Shown here piece after piece: positions 1 through 7,605 of a DNA stretch of 22,825 nucleotides (position 1 is the stretch's first letter; each line of letters starts with the position of its first letter). The translations under genes were made by a program, and so were the position numbers. The DNA comes from a virus: positions 1 to 22,825 of IMG/VR virus record IMGVR_UViG_3300045135_001473; one strand, 5' to 3'. Below the pieces are notes generated by a model. It worked only from the letters and a program-made list of their open reading frames with translations. It was not told the origin of the DNA and made no database searches.

Positions 1-1670
1 AAAGAGCTTTGGATTAATAACTGACGAGTTACATCAGTGAAAGCACCAAGAGTCTTAGGCGTCATAGAGATGTTGCCAACAGTCATTTCTGACTCGCTCG
101 CAGCACCACCTTCAGAAGCAATCCAAGCAGCAGATGCAGCAGTTAGCTTCTTAGGAATCTTAACGTCACCAGATAGACCAGATAACATTGTTGCACCAGC
201 TTGCATAACAGAAGATGCATTGCGAAGTACGTCAATGAAATCACCGCCACGGTAATCATCGCCAAACAAATCTGACTCGTCCGCAGAGTTAAGGTCACGA
301 CCCCAAGTCTTAAGAACGTCAGCTGGCATCATGATACCTTGAGCGTTAGCACCGTACTGTTGAGCAGCAGCGCGTGAACACTCAAACTCGAAAGCAGCTT
401 CATGCTGTGCGCGAGCGTCATGTGGGTTAGCTAAAGCACGGATGGCTTTAATTAGAGAGAAGCGTTTAACTTCTTCTTTGTCCATACCGATTTCTTTATT
501 TTCTAAAGCAGCAGTAGAACCGATTTTCTCTAATACGTCACCACGGAAAGACTCGATAGAGATTCCTTTAGCGATAGCTTCACGAGCCATGTCGCCTAAG
601 TTGTGACGTGCGCCTAGTTCTGCGATTTCCGCAGCGTTACGTTGTGCAGCTTTGCGAGCTTCCGCTTCAATCGCTGCAATATCTACTGTATCAGACATAA
701 TTGTCTCCTTAATTTGTTCAGTAGGTTTTTCTTCAGGGTTGATTGAAGTTTCACTTGAGCGACCAACGCCAACGGTGACATCCGCAGGTATTGAAACCAA
801 GCTTGCTTCTACAGGTCGCCAACGCTTCGCAATGTAAGTGTCTTTGTCCTTCTTTTCTAACTTGCTGATTGAATATCCTACGCTAATATTAGCACGGATA
901 CCATCAACTACATCGTCAAATGCTTCACGAGCAAGTCCGTTCTTACCGAATCGCACTTTAGCACGAAGACGTTTCGTACTTTCGTCAAGCTCAACAGATT
1001 CTACCACCCCAATTTGTTTCTCTGGGTCATGGTCTAATAGTAATGGAGCGCGTCCACTACCTAAGAAATCTAAGTCAATAGCGTCTTTGCTATGCTCTAA
1101 TACTTCATAGCCAAATGAGCGCATTACTGGCTCTTCTGTGCTAACAGCAATCATAGCAGTACGCTTGTCTTCGTCGATAGGCTTATAACCTATCTCCATT
1201 GAGCGATGCTCTACTTTGCCAAGTGAGCGCTCTTCGTTAAAGTCTAGCTCTTCAGGCTCTTCAGCCTCTTCTGCTAACTCCTCGATATCAATCTCTTCAG
1301 ATTCTATCTCTTCAACGATTTCAGAGACATCTTTTTCCTCTGCCATCATTCTTTCCTCTTCGTTATTAATACGTTTAACTTCTTTCTTCGCCCATGAGTA
1401 CCCAGCGTTACCGCCCCATAGTAGCCATGCAATCGTGAAAGCATTCTCACCACCATCATTCTCTTTCTCGCCATAATGCTTGTCGTAGTTCGACGAGTGG
1501 CGTGAAAAATACGAATACATTCTTTTAATAGTGCTGTCAGATAAATCTTTGTTATTACTAATATCCCTAGCACGAGCAACACCAACATCAGTACCACCAC
1601 GACCATACTCTTTGCGTAGTTCAAGCCCACGCTTTGCGTTTTTACGCATCTGGTCATTAGGCTTCGCCAT
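1..1670 (-). CDS. Prohead protease-major capsid protein fusion (partial, C-terminus outside window)
   Basis: A single open frame of 556 visible codons runs off the left edge. Residues 1-95 form a small domain often found next to phage head proteases (motifs GRGGTDVGVARARD and WLLWGGNAGYSWA). A very acidic linker follows (about 108-150). A U35/HK97-type prohead protease comes next, with the likely catalytic His in LLLDHDP and Ser in NISVGYSI. From about residue 325 the N-terminal scaffold-like delta region and start of an HK97-fold capsid protein follow. The protease would process the delta region during capsid maturation. The ATG at 1670 overlaps the portal stop by 14 nt. Two in-frame internal ATGs carry their own ribosome sites: 1349/1346 behind GAGGAAAGA, and 698 behind AAGGAGACAATT. 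Shorter protease and free capsid products are therefore plausible. The family assignment is strong; the separate products are inferred. Confidence 0.88.
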   Translation of the reverse strand, partial: MAKPNDQMRKNAKRGLELRKEYGRGGTDVGVARARDISNNKDLSDSTIKRMYSYFSRHSSNYDKHYGEKENDGGENAFTIAWLLWGGNAGYSWAKKEVKRINNEEERMMAEEKDVSEIVEEIESEEIDIEELAEEAEEPEELDFNEERSLGKVEHRSMEIGYKPIDEDKRTAMIAVSTEEPVMRSFGYEVLEHSKDAIDLDFLGSGRAPLLLDHDPEKQIGVVESVELDESTKRLRAKVRFGKNGLAREAFDDVVDGIRANISVGYSISKLEKKDKDTYIAKRWRPVEASLVSIPADVTVGVGRSSETSINPEEKPTEQIKETIMSDTVDIAAIEAEARKAAQRNAAEIAELGARHNLGDMAREAIAKGISIESFRGDVLEKIGSTAALENKEIGMDKEEVKRFSLIKAIRALANPHDARAQHEAAFEFECSRAAAQQYGANAQGIMMPADVLKTWGRDLNSADESDLFGDDYRGGDFIDVLRNASSVMQAGATMLSGLSGDVKIPKKLTAASAAWIASEGGAASESEMTVGNISMTPKTLGAFTDVTRQLLIQSS

Positions 1671-3129
1671 CGTCCTCTCCACCTACAGGCGTGAATTGAG
1701 CGCCATACGGCTCAAGCTGATACTGAATACCAAACTGCTCCATCAAATCTCTATCTCTAGCAATCTGACTTAATAACTCTTCTACATCCTTACCGTATTG
1801 GCTCGCTACATCTTGTAGTGACAGTATGCCAGACTTAAGACCTAGAACGGCAGCATTCATCTCTTTCTGTGGGTCTACCCAATTCCAAGCTCGACCACGG
1901 AACTCTGCAGCGTCAATAAACTTATCTAACTTAAATGCAGGATAGCGAATTGTGCCAGACTCTTGTGCTGAGTATAACCAAGCCTCAAACACAGGACGCA
2001 CTAAATGCTCAATCATCATTGACTGTATATTTCTATACATATCACGCTCTTCTAGCGCACCTTGACGTATAGATGAGTAAGATGTAGCTTCTAAATCGTT
2101 ACTTACTGCCGTATAAGAGATACCTAGACCACTGGCAATACCTTTTAGCACTGACTTGTGGAATGTATCGAACTCATTAGACGGGAATGCAGGGTCAAAC
2201 GTCTCAAAGCCAACACCAGCTGGTAATTGGTGGAAACTAGCAGGTTCTGCGCTCATAATCGGCACATCTTGATCCATATCATCAGGAACAAAGCCATCTC
2301 CCTGCGGAGAGGTAAAGAAGCCCATCTTAGACGCGCCAACACGAGCATTAATTACTGCTGCTTCACGGAATCCAGACAATTGCTTAATCGCTGACATCGC
2401 AGGTGAAGTCCAAGGCTCGCCTCTGGTCTGACCAGCACGTAATGAAATGAACAAATGGATCACTCTATCTGCTTCAATACGGATGTACTTCTTACCAGTG
2501 TTCATGCCAGTGTAGTCATAGTCACCCTTATGATAGTTAAGGAAGTGATATGCCACTGGACGCTTGTACTTATCAAGCTCTACACCCATGCGAATCTCGT
2601 TACCATTCTGCAATGTCTCATTCTTCTCATGGTCGATGTATTCTGGCTCAAGGAATTGCAGTGAGAAGGTGTCGTGGAAGTCAGGAGAGCGATGTTTAAG
2701 GATAAATACCTCACCATCCTTTGCCCATGCTTCGATAGCTAGTTTCTGTGCGTCCACAAACGTCATTTTACCGTCTACAGTACAATTACCTAGCTTACAC
2801 CACTTCTTAAACGCTTTTTCTATCTCATCATTGCCTAATTGGTCTAATTTACCGTCATTATTGATAGCTTTAGACTGCAATGTGAAGCCTTTATCGCCTA
2901 CTACATTGTTCTTTAGCAGCTCTAAATAGCGCTTAACATACTCGTTATTTCGGGCTAAATCACGGCTTCTAGCACGTAATTTGTTTAATACTGGGCGTAA
3001 TTCGCTATCAGCACTACGCTCTGAGCCAGCAAAATCGTTAAATAAACGACCTGTAGACGCTGAGGCATAGCTACGCTTGTGAACCTTAGCTGGTTTTTTC
3101 TTTGGCTTAAGAAAGTCAAATATAGCCAT
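1657..3129 (-). CDS. Phage portal protein (lambda gpB family)
   Basis: This 490-residue protein is the dodecameric portal at the capsid vertex through which DNA is packaged and ejected. The N-terminus (IFDFLKPKKKP, then ELRPVLNKLRARSRDLARNNEYVKRY) and the NNVVGDKGFTLQ segment are characteristic of the lambda-type portal family. The later stretch GISYTAVSNDLEATSYSSIRQG is also typical of this family. The length is normal for it. It starts 1 nt downstream of the connector gene stop and overlaps the protease-capsid gene at its 3' end, so the head genes are translationally linked. No truncation or frameshift is visible. Confidence 0.95.
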   Translation of the reverse strand: MAIFDFLKPKKKPAKVHKRSYASASTGRLFNDFAGSERSADSELRPVLNKLRARSRDLARNNEYVKRYLELLKNNVVGDKGFTLQSKAINNDGKLDQLGNDEIEKAFKKWCKLGNCTVDGKMTFVDAQKLAIEAWAKDGEVFILKHRSPDFHDTFSLQFLEPEYIDHEKNETLQNGNEIRMGVELDKYKRPVAYHFLNYHKGDYDYTGMNTGKKYIRIEADRVIHLFISLRAGQTRGEPWTSPAMSAIKQLSGFREAAVINARVGASKMGFFTSPQGDGFVPDDMDQDVPIMSAEPASFHQLPAGVGFETFDPAFPSNEFDTFHKSVLKGIASGLGISYTAVSNDLEATSYSSIRQGALEERDMYRNIQSMMIEHLVRPVFEAWLYSAQESGTIRYPAFKLDKFIDAAEFRGRAWNWVDPQKEMNAAVLGLKSGILSLQDVASQYGKDVEELLSQIARDRDLMEQFGIQYQLEPYGAQFTPVGGEDDGEA

Positions 3130-3130
3130 C

Positions 3131-3715
3131 TTAGAATCTCACCTTAATAGTTGATTGCCCAGTCTTACCGTTGCGAATGTCATGCAGACGTTGCTCTTTT
3201 ACCACTTCTTTGCGGTAGAAGTCTCTTACGTCTGTTAACTCGGCAAATGACATCTTAGTTAACGACCGACCAGCAATAGAGTAGCTAGATACGTCAGAAT
3301 CAGCCTTACCTTGTAGGATAGACTCAATCTTAGCCACCATAATCTCAGCATGAGTTCTAGCGTCTACGTTGTTACCATCCAAGTCTTCTACAATATCAAC
3401 TGTGCCAGTCTGAATAACCACACGGTTACCAGATGAAATCTGTTCAACTTCTAACTGCCAGTGGTAATGACCTGCATTGTAGTCATCTGACTCTGAGCTT
3501 TCGATAGTGAATACATGTACACCATCGACATTAGTAGCAACCACGTTAATTTCGTCGTTACCACCTTGCGAGAATCTAGCAATGTATCGTAGGGTATAGT
3601 CTGCCGGTGGGTATGTAGCTGACAAATCTGGACGCTTCCAACGTCCGAAGTCGCCAACAGTGAACCTAGTAGGCTCTGTTGTTGGTGCATTGTCAATATC
3701 GAATATGTTTGCCAT
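3131..3715 (-). CDS. Head-tail connector-like protein with gpW-like C-terminus
   Basis: This is a 194-residue protein between TerL and portal, the position where lambdoid phages carry a small head-joining protein. Residues about 15-120 look like a beta-sandwich (VGDFGRWKRPDLSA, TLRYIARFSQGG, YHWQLEVEQI). The last 50 residues (SIAGRSLTKMSFAELTDVR, ending IKVRF) resemble gpW-like head-completion proteins. The ATG at 3715 is chosen because it lies 1 nt after the TerL stop (TAACATG); a frame extension upstream to 3760 would run inside TerL. The role in closing the head and making the tail interface is inferred from position and C-terminal resemblance, not from a firm family match. Confidence 0.7.
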   Translation of the reverse strand: MANIFDIDNAPTTEPTRFTVGDFGRWKRPDLSATYPPADYTLRYIARFSQGGNDEINVVATNVDGVHVFTIESSESDDYNAGHYHWQLEVEQISSGNRVVIQTGTVDIVEDLDGNNVDARTHAEIMVAKIESILQGKADSDVSSYSIAGRSLTKMSFAELTDVRDFYRKEVVKEQRLHDIRNGKTGQSTIKVRF

Positions 3716-3716
3716 G

Positions 3717-5561
3717 TTATCGCCACGAATTAATAAAATTCTTCCCTGCTTTAGGCACAAAAGCCTGTTTAGCAGGATTGTTTTTGTCTTCTACAGGCTT
3801 CGCAGCCTTGCCATTAGCCATTTTGTCAGCCAATGTATTAATATCCACGTTGAGTATACCACAAGCTGCAATAGAATACACCATGCAATCAAGTGCTTCA
3901 TTTCGTGTCCGTGTTTTGATGTATGCTCTCTTCTTAAACCCTTTATGGAAGCGTGTTACAGCCTTTTCTGCCGTTAACTGCTTAAAGTACTCATCATCTA
4001 GTGTTTCATTGAAGTGAACATAGCCACCACCTTGCTCATTCTTGCTTAGTCTGGCGAACACTAAATCCTTAACTGTATCTACGCCAACAGGGTATAGCGC
4101 ACACTTACCAATATTGTTCTTACTCGGTCTGCCAACGATAGGTTTACCGTCACCACCTATACCTTTTATGGCAAATACGCGTCTACTAGCGTGTTTCTTA
4201 CAGAATTGGTACACAGAGTTAGTAAAGTGACCACCAGAATCCACACAAGTTGCCGTAATCTGTATAGGGCTACCATCTTCCTTCTGATACTTTGCAAAGA
4301 TACGACTCTCTAACGCACCCCACAACTGAGGTGTAGATGGGTCGCCATACATAGTCTCATGGTTTATTACGTACATTTCCTCATCACGACCATACCCTAT
4401 AACAGATATCTCCAGTCGGTTATCCTGTACGTCAGCACCAGCCGTCATAAATACGACATCGTTAGGGATGTTTATCATCTCCTCTCTGCGCTTGGCTAGT
4501 TCCATCTCGTCAATCTGTTGCCCTTGGTCTTCCCATGACTCGCCCAAGTAAGTATTCGTCCATACTCGTAATTGCTCGGGGTTAGACTTGGCGCTAAGAA
4601 AATCTCTTACGCCATCAGCCAATGGTGTCCATGGTGAGTATAGTGCTGATATGTGAAACCCTGCTATGCCGTTAAATGGCTCATCAGCTATCCACTTACC
4701 ATTACGTATAGACCATCTTCTATCACTGTCCGACCATTCCACACCGCAATGCTCGCAAATGTAACAAGCTGCGTCAGGGTCATCATTATACCACTTAACG
4801 TTCTTCCATCTCATTACTTGCGGTTCTTTGCAGTGTTTGCACGGTATGTGATACTTGCGCTTATCTGACTTCTCGTATGATTCTTCTATACGGCTTGCAC
4901 CCTTGTTAGTGGGCGTACTTACCATAATAATCTTACGATTCCAGAACGTACTGGTACGCTTAACCGCTAGTTGTATTGGGTCACCCTCTTCGCCAGCAGA
5001 AGTAGGATATCTATCCACCTCATCACAAAGTAGTACTCTGATAGGACGAGATGCCAGACCAGATGGGCTATTTGCACCGACCATCGTTAGTGCGCCACCA
5101 GCGAATAACTTATGTAGTGTCGTGTTACCAGAGTCACGAGAGCGTGGGTCTTTGACTTTATCTCGTAAGCATGGGGTAGAGCGTAATAGACCAGCAGTTA
5201 CACGGTCTTTACTGAATGCTTGTGCCATGTCCAGTGTGGGCTGTAGTACTAATATCGGGCTAGGGTCATTATCGATATGGTAGCCAATGATGTTAAGTAT
5301 CGCCTCAGACTTACCTAACTGCGCTCCAGCCATAACAACGACCTGTCTATTCTCAGGCTCGCTACACGCATCCATGATGCCACGCTGATATTCGGCACGG
5401 CTAGTATACCAACGACCTGCCTCGGCACTACTTTGCGAGTCTAGTCGTCTTTTTTGGTCTGCCCACTCGCTTACTGTTAGCTTTTTTGGTGGTTTTAGCG
5501 TCCACATTGCTTTCATCAGTTCGCTCGACAGACGCCTTTGTTGGATCAGTCTTTGGGTCAT
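3717..5561 (-). CDS. terL: Terminase large subunit (GpA family)
   Basis: This is the packaging motor and nuclease, 614 residues. Residues 78-85 (AGAQLGKS) are the Walker A motif and 176-181 (VLLCDE) the Walker B motif with its catalytic Glu. Two CxxC pairs (CKHC and CYICEHC) form a zinc-binding insert common in GpA-type terminases. The nuclease domain begins at AGADVQDNRLE, with DSGGH further on, and the C-terminus contains RNEALDCMVYS. The first 134 nt overlap terS. If the ATG at 5516 (MKAMW) is used instead, the overlap shrinks to 89 nt; family members usually begin close to the LTVSEWAD segment. A readable ribosome site (AAGAG) precedes 5561, so the longer start is kept. Confidence 0.95.
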   Translation of the reverse strand: MTQRLIQQRRLSSELMKAMWTLKPPKKLTVSEWADQKRRLDSQSSAEAGRWYTSRAEYQRGIMDACSEPENRQVVVMAGAQLGKSEAILNIIGYHIDNDPSPILVLQPTLDMAQAFSKDRVTAGLLRSTPCLRDKVKDPRSRDSGNTTLHKLFAGGALTMVGANSPSGLASRPIRVLLCDEVDRYPTSAGEEGDPIQLAVKRTSTFWNRKIIMVSTPTNKGASRIEESYEKSDKRKYHIPCKHCKEPQVMRWKNVKWYNDDPDAACYICEHCGVEWSDSDRRWSIRNGKWIADEPFNGIAGFHISALYSPWTPLADGVRDFLSAKSNPEQLRVWTNTYLGESWEDQGQQIDEMELAKRREEMINIPNDVVFMTAGADVQDNRLEISVIGYGRDEEMYVINHETMYGDPSTPQLWGALESRIFAKYQKEDGSPIQITATCVDSGGHFTNSVYQFCKKHASRRVFAIKGIGGDGKPIVGRPSKNNIGKCALYPVGVDTVKDLVFARLSKNEQGGGYVHFNETLDDEYFKQLTAEKAVTRFHKGFKKRAYIKTRTRNEALDCMVYSIAACGILNVDINTLADKMANGKAAKPVEDKNNPAKQAFVPKAGKNFINSWR

Positions 5562-5850
5562 AGTTTGCCAGCTCTTCTAGTGCTTCGTTGATTAAATCTT
5601 CTAGGATATCTTTGCATATCGCAGAGTCGTGTTCCGTGCTTACTACTGGTGCTGCCTTAGTTGGCACTGATAGTAGCTTTGCTTTCATGGCTGTTAGCAC
5701 ATCATTCCACGCATCGACAACATCCTCAGTGACTACGAGTGTACCATGAACTCTCTCTAGCTCTAATTCTGCCAGTTCTGCCTCAGCATTCATCTTTCTC
5801 GTTCTAGCAGCATCGTAATCAGAACCTAGTTTAACTCCACCTGTACTCAT
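5428..5850 (-). CDS. terS: Terminase small subunit (Nu1-like core with C-terminal AT-hook-like motif)
   Basis: This 140-residue protein sits immediately upstream of TerL. Residues 8-100 (SDYDAARTRKMNAEAELAELELER, then WNDVLTAMKAKLLSVPTKAAP) match the helical oligomerisation region of Nu1-type small terminases. The N-terminal winged-helix DNA-binding domain of lambda Nu1 is absent. The tail contains KRVGRPKK, an AT-hook-like GRP motif in a Lys/Arg-rich setting, which might supply DNA binding. The ATG at 5850 is preceded by CGGAGAAG and lies downstream of a good promoter at 5878-5906. It is the first gene of the head operon. The family assignment rests on the core and the position; the AT-hook role is inferred. 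Confidence 0.82.
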   Translation of the reverse strand: MSTGGVKLGSDYDAARTRKMNAEAELAELELERVHGTLVVTEDVVDAWNDVLTAMKAKLLSVPTKAAPVVSTEHDSAICKDILEDLINEALEELANYDPKTDPTKASVERTDESNVDAKTTKKANSKRVGRPKKTTRLAK

Positions 5851-5877
5851 GTCTTCTCCGTATTAGTTGCAACAATA

Positions 5878-5906
5878 ATGTTATGTTATAACGATATAAC
5901 TGTCAA
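5878..5906 (-). promoter_or_regulatory. Sigma70-type promoter of the terS-head operon with operator in the spacer
   Basis: On the minus strand TTGACA (5901-5906) is followed, after exactly 17 nt, by TAACAT (5878-5883). The spacer contains the perfect inverted repeat GTTATA-TCGT-TATAAC (5885-5900). Transcription would start near 5871, about 20 nt before the terS ATG. The operator position would block RNA polymerase binding when occupied. The -35 is perfect; the -10 matches at 4 of 6 positions. Confidence 0.7.
5885..5900. promoter_or_regulatory. Putative operator GTTATA-N4-TATAAC (site 1)
   Basis: Perfect 6-bp inverted repeat with a 4-bp spacer inside the head-operon promoter. The same arms recur at 8197-8212, with imperfect copies at 8154-8169 and 13013-13028. 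Confidence 0.55.
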
Positions 5907-6331
5907 CTATATAGACCTGTGGATAACTCGCACCCCTTTTATCCACAATGGTTAGGATGATTATCCTAATAATTAGGTTAGTTTAGCAAAATTCTGTCGC
6001 TAGAAAGACTTCGCACTCGGCAAGCACCCATGACATATGGCTCTGGGAGTACCTTTTGCAAAAGTTATCCACAGAGTTATCCACAGAAAGCCTTGGGCAA
6101 TGTATAACTTTTATTTTGCTTGTGGATAAGTCTACGATATCTGTGGATAAGTATATAAGTTATCCACATGCACCTAGAACGCGCTGAATCGCATTGTATG
6201 ACGCGCAAATGTGCGCTGATATATTCGTATAGGTTTTATTATTTCATGCGCTTAGAGTGCGCTTAAGATTGTAAGTTTATTGTGTGATGGTGTGATGGTG
6301 TGATGGTGTGATGGTGTGATTAATTGAGGGC
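5907..6331. other. Non-coding origin-like region with DnaA boxes and short repeats
   Basis: I see no convincing gene in this stretch. It holds seven perfect TTATCCACA boxes at 5918-5926 (-), 5939-5947 (+), 6065-6073 (+), 6077-6085 (+), 6121-6129 (-), 6142-6150 (-) and 6160-6168 (+). It also holds a TTAGGAT-GATT-ATCCTAA inverted repeat at 5952-5969, two TGCGCTTA copies 11 bp apart at 6247-6254 and 6258-6265, and an 8-bp tandem repeat at 6283-6320. Clustered perfect DnaA boxes next to AT-rich DNA are typical of DnaA-dependent origins. The site lies between the early and head operons. Origin function is inferred; a cos site could also lie here but I cannot recognise one. Confidence 0.6.
6283..6320. 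repeat. Tandem 8-bp repeat TGTGATGG, about 4.75 copies
   Basis: Four full copies (6283-6314) and a partial fifth are identical. The array lies between the DnaA-box cluster and the terminator. It could be a protein-binding array or simple slippage. Confidence 0.9.
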
Positions 6332-6355
6332 AAAAAAAAGAGGCTTAAAGCCTCT
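6332..6355 (-). terminator. Rho-independent terminator of the leftward early operon
   Basis: On the minus strand AGAGGCTT-T-AAGCCTCT (6339-6355) is followed directly by eight T residues. It begins at the stop codon of the last small gene (6354) and separates the early region from the origin-like region. Confidence 0.85.
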
Positions 6356-6446
6356 AATAAATAATGATTGATAATAAAAGAAATAGACAATAAAAGCTTA
6401 TACTGCCAATGATAGCAACAAGCCACGCCATAAGCTCATCATCCAT
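6354..6446 (-). CDS. 30-residue single-pass membrane micropeptide
   Basis: The peptide begins MDDELMAWLVAI and is then almost entirely hydrophobic (IIGSISFYCLFLLLSIIIY), a single membrane segment after an acidic N-terminus. The ATG at 6446 overlaps the end of the upstream gene by 8 nt, and a GGGGG run precedes it by about 12 nt. The stop falls in the terminator hairpin. It is the last gene of the early operon. Function unknown; superinfection exclusion or membrane modulation are possible roles for such peptides, but nothing here shows it. Confidence 0.5.
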   Translation of the reverse strand: MDDELMAWLVAIIGSISFYCLFLLLSIIIY

Positions 6447-6606
6447 GCATTAACCCCCATATAGAGATATAAAGGATAAACCCCATCGCAAAATAAAAAG
6501 CTATAGCAATTATCTTAGTGATGCGCTGAATCATTGCCATTTTTCTATTAAGAGGGAATTTAATAATATTATCGTCGTTTGATGCTTTTAATGCTGAACC
6601 GTTCAT
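6439..6606 (-). CDS. Small membrane protein, 55 residues
   Basis: The N-terminal half is polar (MNGSALKASNDDNIIKFPLNRK). A membrane segment follows at about 31-51 (KIIAIAFYFAMGFILYISIW). The ATG at 6606 has the ribosome site AGGGGTAAGAT, and the upstream gene stops 3 nt before it. The spacing and strong ribosome site support translation. No family is recognised. It belongs to a run of tiny genes (6354-8084) typical of phage accessory early regions. Confidence 0.6.
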   Translation of the reverse strand: MNGSALKASNDDNIIKFPLNRKMAMIQRITKIIAIAFYFAMGFILYISIWGLMHG

Positions 6607-6609
6607 ATC

Positions 6610-6693
6610 TTACCCCTTAGTGATGGCGCGTAAAAGAACGCCATATAAACAAATAATAATCATAATCATGTAATAAACTAAGTCGATGCTCAT
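6610..6693 (-). CDS. 27-residue membrane micropeptide
   Basis: The sequence MSIDLVYYMIMIIICLYGVLL is one hydrophobic segment with a short basic end (RAITKG). The ATG at 6693 is preceded by AAGGGGTGAATT, one of the best ribosome sites in the region, and the upstream stop lies 3 nt away. No function is recognisable. The ribosome site and tight packing argue that it is real despite its length. Confidence 0.5.
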   Translation of the reverse strand: MSIDLVYYMIMIIICLYGVLLRAITKG

Positions 6694-6696
6694 AAT

Positions 6697-6876
6697 TCAC
6701 CCCTTGTTGTAAGTAAAAACTGTTTCATTTTCACCATAGTAAAACCATCTCTCAAGATTGCCTTTGTGGTCATAGCATTGTGCCGTTTTGCTAGACTTTT
6801 TGCGCCACTTGTAAAGAGTGTTACCACGGTTGAACCATTCACCTATATCTAGATCTTTAAATTGTTTTATAGCCAT
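6697..6876 (-). CDS. Hypothetical 59-residue phage protein
   Basis: A soluble small protein (MAIKQFKDLDIGEWFNRGN, ending NETVFTYNKG), rich in aromatic residues (W, Y, F) and lysine; the alternating pattern suggests a small beta barrel. The FKDLDIGEWF segment resembles a 'cover page' motif seen in many small phage proteins. The ATG at 6876 follows the previous stop by 2 nt. No family is named with confidence and the function is unknown. Confidence 0.6.
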   Translation of the reverse strand: MAIKQFKDLDIGEWFNRGNTLYKWRKKSSKTAQCYDHKGNLERWFYYGENETVFTYNKG

Positions 6877-6878
6877 AA

Positions 6879-7064
6879 TTATTTATCACTCTCTCTTATT
6901 TCAAATCCTAAATTCGCATAGTCATTATGATAGCGTCTACCCATATTTATTAATAATAAAGCCTCTTCTGTTTCGATGTTGTTACGCTCCGCAAACGTTT
7001 CAATGCTTATATAATTATTCCAATAATCTAAAAATAATTCTCTTAGTTTTACGTTAATGCTCAT
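6879..7064 (-). CDS. Hypothetical 61-residue protein
   Basis: A mostly helical small protein (MSINVKLRELFLDYWNNYI, then FAERNNIETEEALLLINMG). The segment SIETFAERNNIETEEALLLI could be a short helix-turn-helix, because the pattern resembles the second half of small DNA-binding domains, but this is weak. Its ATG overlaps the upstream stop (TAATG), indicating translational coupling. Ribosome site AGGT lies about 7 nt upstream. Confidence 0.6.
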   Translation of the reverse strand: MSINVKLRELFLDYWNNYISIETFAERNNIETEEALLLINMGRRYHNDYANLGFEIRESDK

Positions 7065-7264
7065 TATTCAACCTCGCCATACTCGCTATGGATAAGCTTA
7101 CCGCAACACTCACAAGTGAGCGGCTCACCTTCCCAATACTTTACCCCGTCGATAAGGTCGATATCTGTATACTCGGCATTATCAAACTTGTATTTGTCTA
7201 TGCACCCAACACACACAACGCAACACAAGATACCATCATAAAAATAATCAATTTCTGTATACAT
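7064..7264 (-). CDS. Cysteine-rich small protein, probably zinc-binding
   Basis: In 66 residues there are two Cys clusters: CCVVCVGC near residues 14-21 and CECCGK near 51-56. The spacing suggests one structural zinc site. The remainder is acidic. The ATG at 7264 follows a GAGGAG ribosome site about 10 nt upstream. It is coupled to the next gene by TAATG. The function is unknown; metal binding is inferred from the cysteines alone. Confidence 0.6.
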   Translation of the reverse strand: MYTEIDYFYDGILCCVVCVGCIDKYKFDNAEYTDIDLIDGVKYWEGEPLTCECCGKLIHSEYGEVE

Positions 7265-7268
7265 AATA

Positions 7269-7592
7269 TTAATACTCCTCTTTTATTATTCGCTCGCATT
7301 CTTCAATTTTTTGTCTATATCCTACTTGATCCAGTCCTAGCAACTTATCTGTAATACTATCAGTACTATGCATGCAGCGTATGCCGTGATCTGTATTAGT
7401 TGCACTAACTATAAAGCGCTCACCGTATCCATTATTAACAATAAAAGCGAATATCTGCTTGTTATGGTCAAACAATCTTATACCTCGCTTTAACTTCTTA
7501 TAATACCCGTAACAAGTACCGCTTTTCTCAAATAGACTTTGATTGAATTCTTTATCGTTACTAGCAAATTTTACACCATTAAATAAAATCAT
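7269..7592 (-). CDS. Hypothetical 107-residue phage protein
   Basis: A soluble protein starting MILFNGVKFASNDKEFNQSLF and ending in a Lys/Glu-rich helix (KIEECERIIKEEY). The middle has an alternating beta pattern (KQIFAFIVNNGYGERFIVSAT). Ribosome site AAGGGGTAGAAA precedes the ATG at 7592 by a normal distance. The gene sits 4 nt upstream of the Cys-rich gene in the same operon. No family is recognised. Confidence 0.65.
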   Translation of the reverse strand: MILFNGVKFASNDKEFNQSLFEKSGTCYGYYKKLKRGIRLFDHNKQIFAFIVNNGYGERFIVSATNTDHGIRCMHSTDSITDKLLGLDQVGYRQKIEECERIIKEEY

Positions 7593-7605
7593 TTTCTACC
7601 CCTTA

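Noticed and set aside
838-1110. Plus-strand Ser-rich ORF and similar plus-strand ORFs over the head genes
   Set aside because: They are antisense to well-supported minus-strand genes, with no ribosome site and low-complexity composition.
1346-1657. Minus-strand 103-codon frame over the protease N-terminal domain
   Set aside because: It is an alternative frame; the real frame gives the GRGGTDVGVARARD and LLWGGNAGYSWA motifs.
3451-3726. Second minus-strand frame inside the connector gene
   Set aside because: It is out of frame with the recognisable protein and lacks a ribosome site or family signal.
5952-5969. TTAGGAT-GATT-ATCCTAA as another copy of the phage operator
   Set aside because: The arms differ completely from GTTATA/TATAAC, so it is listed only as a local inverted repeat in the origin-like region.
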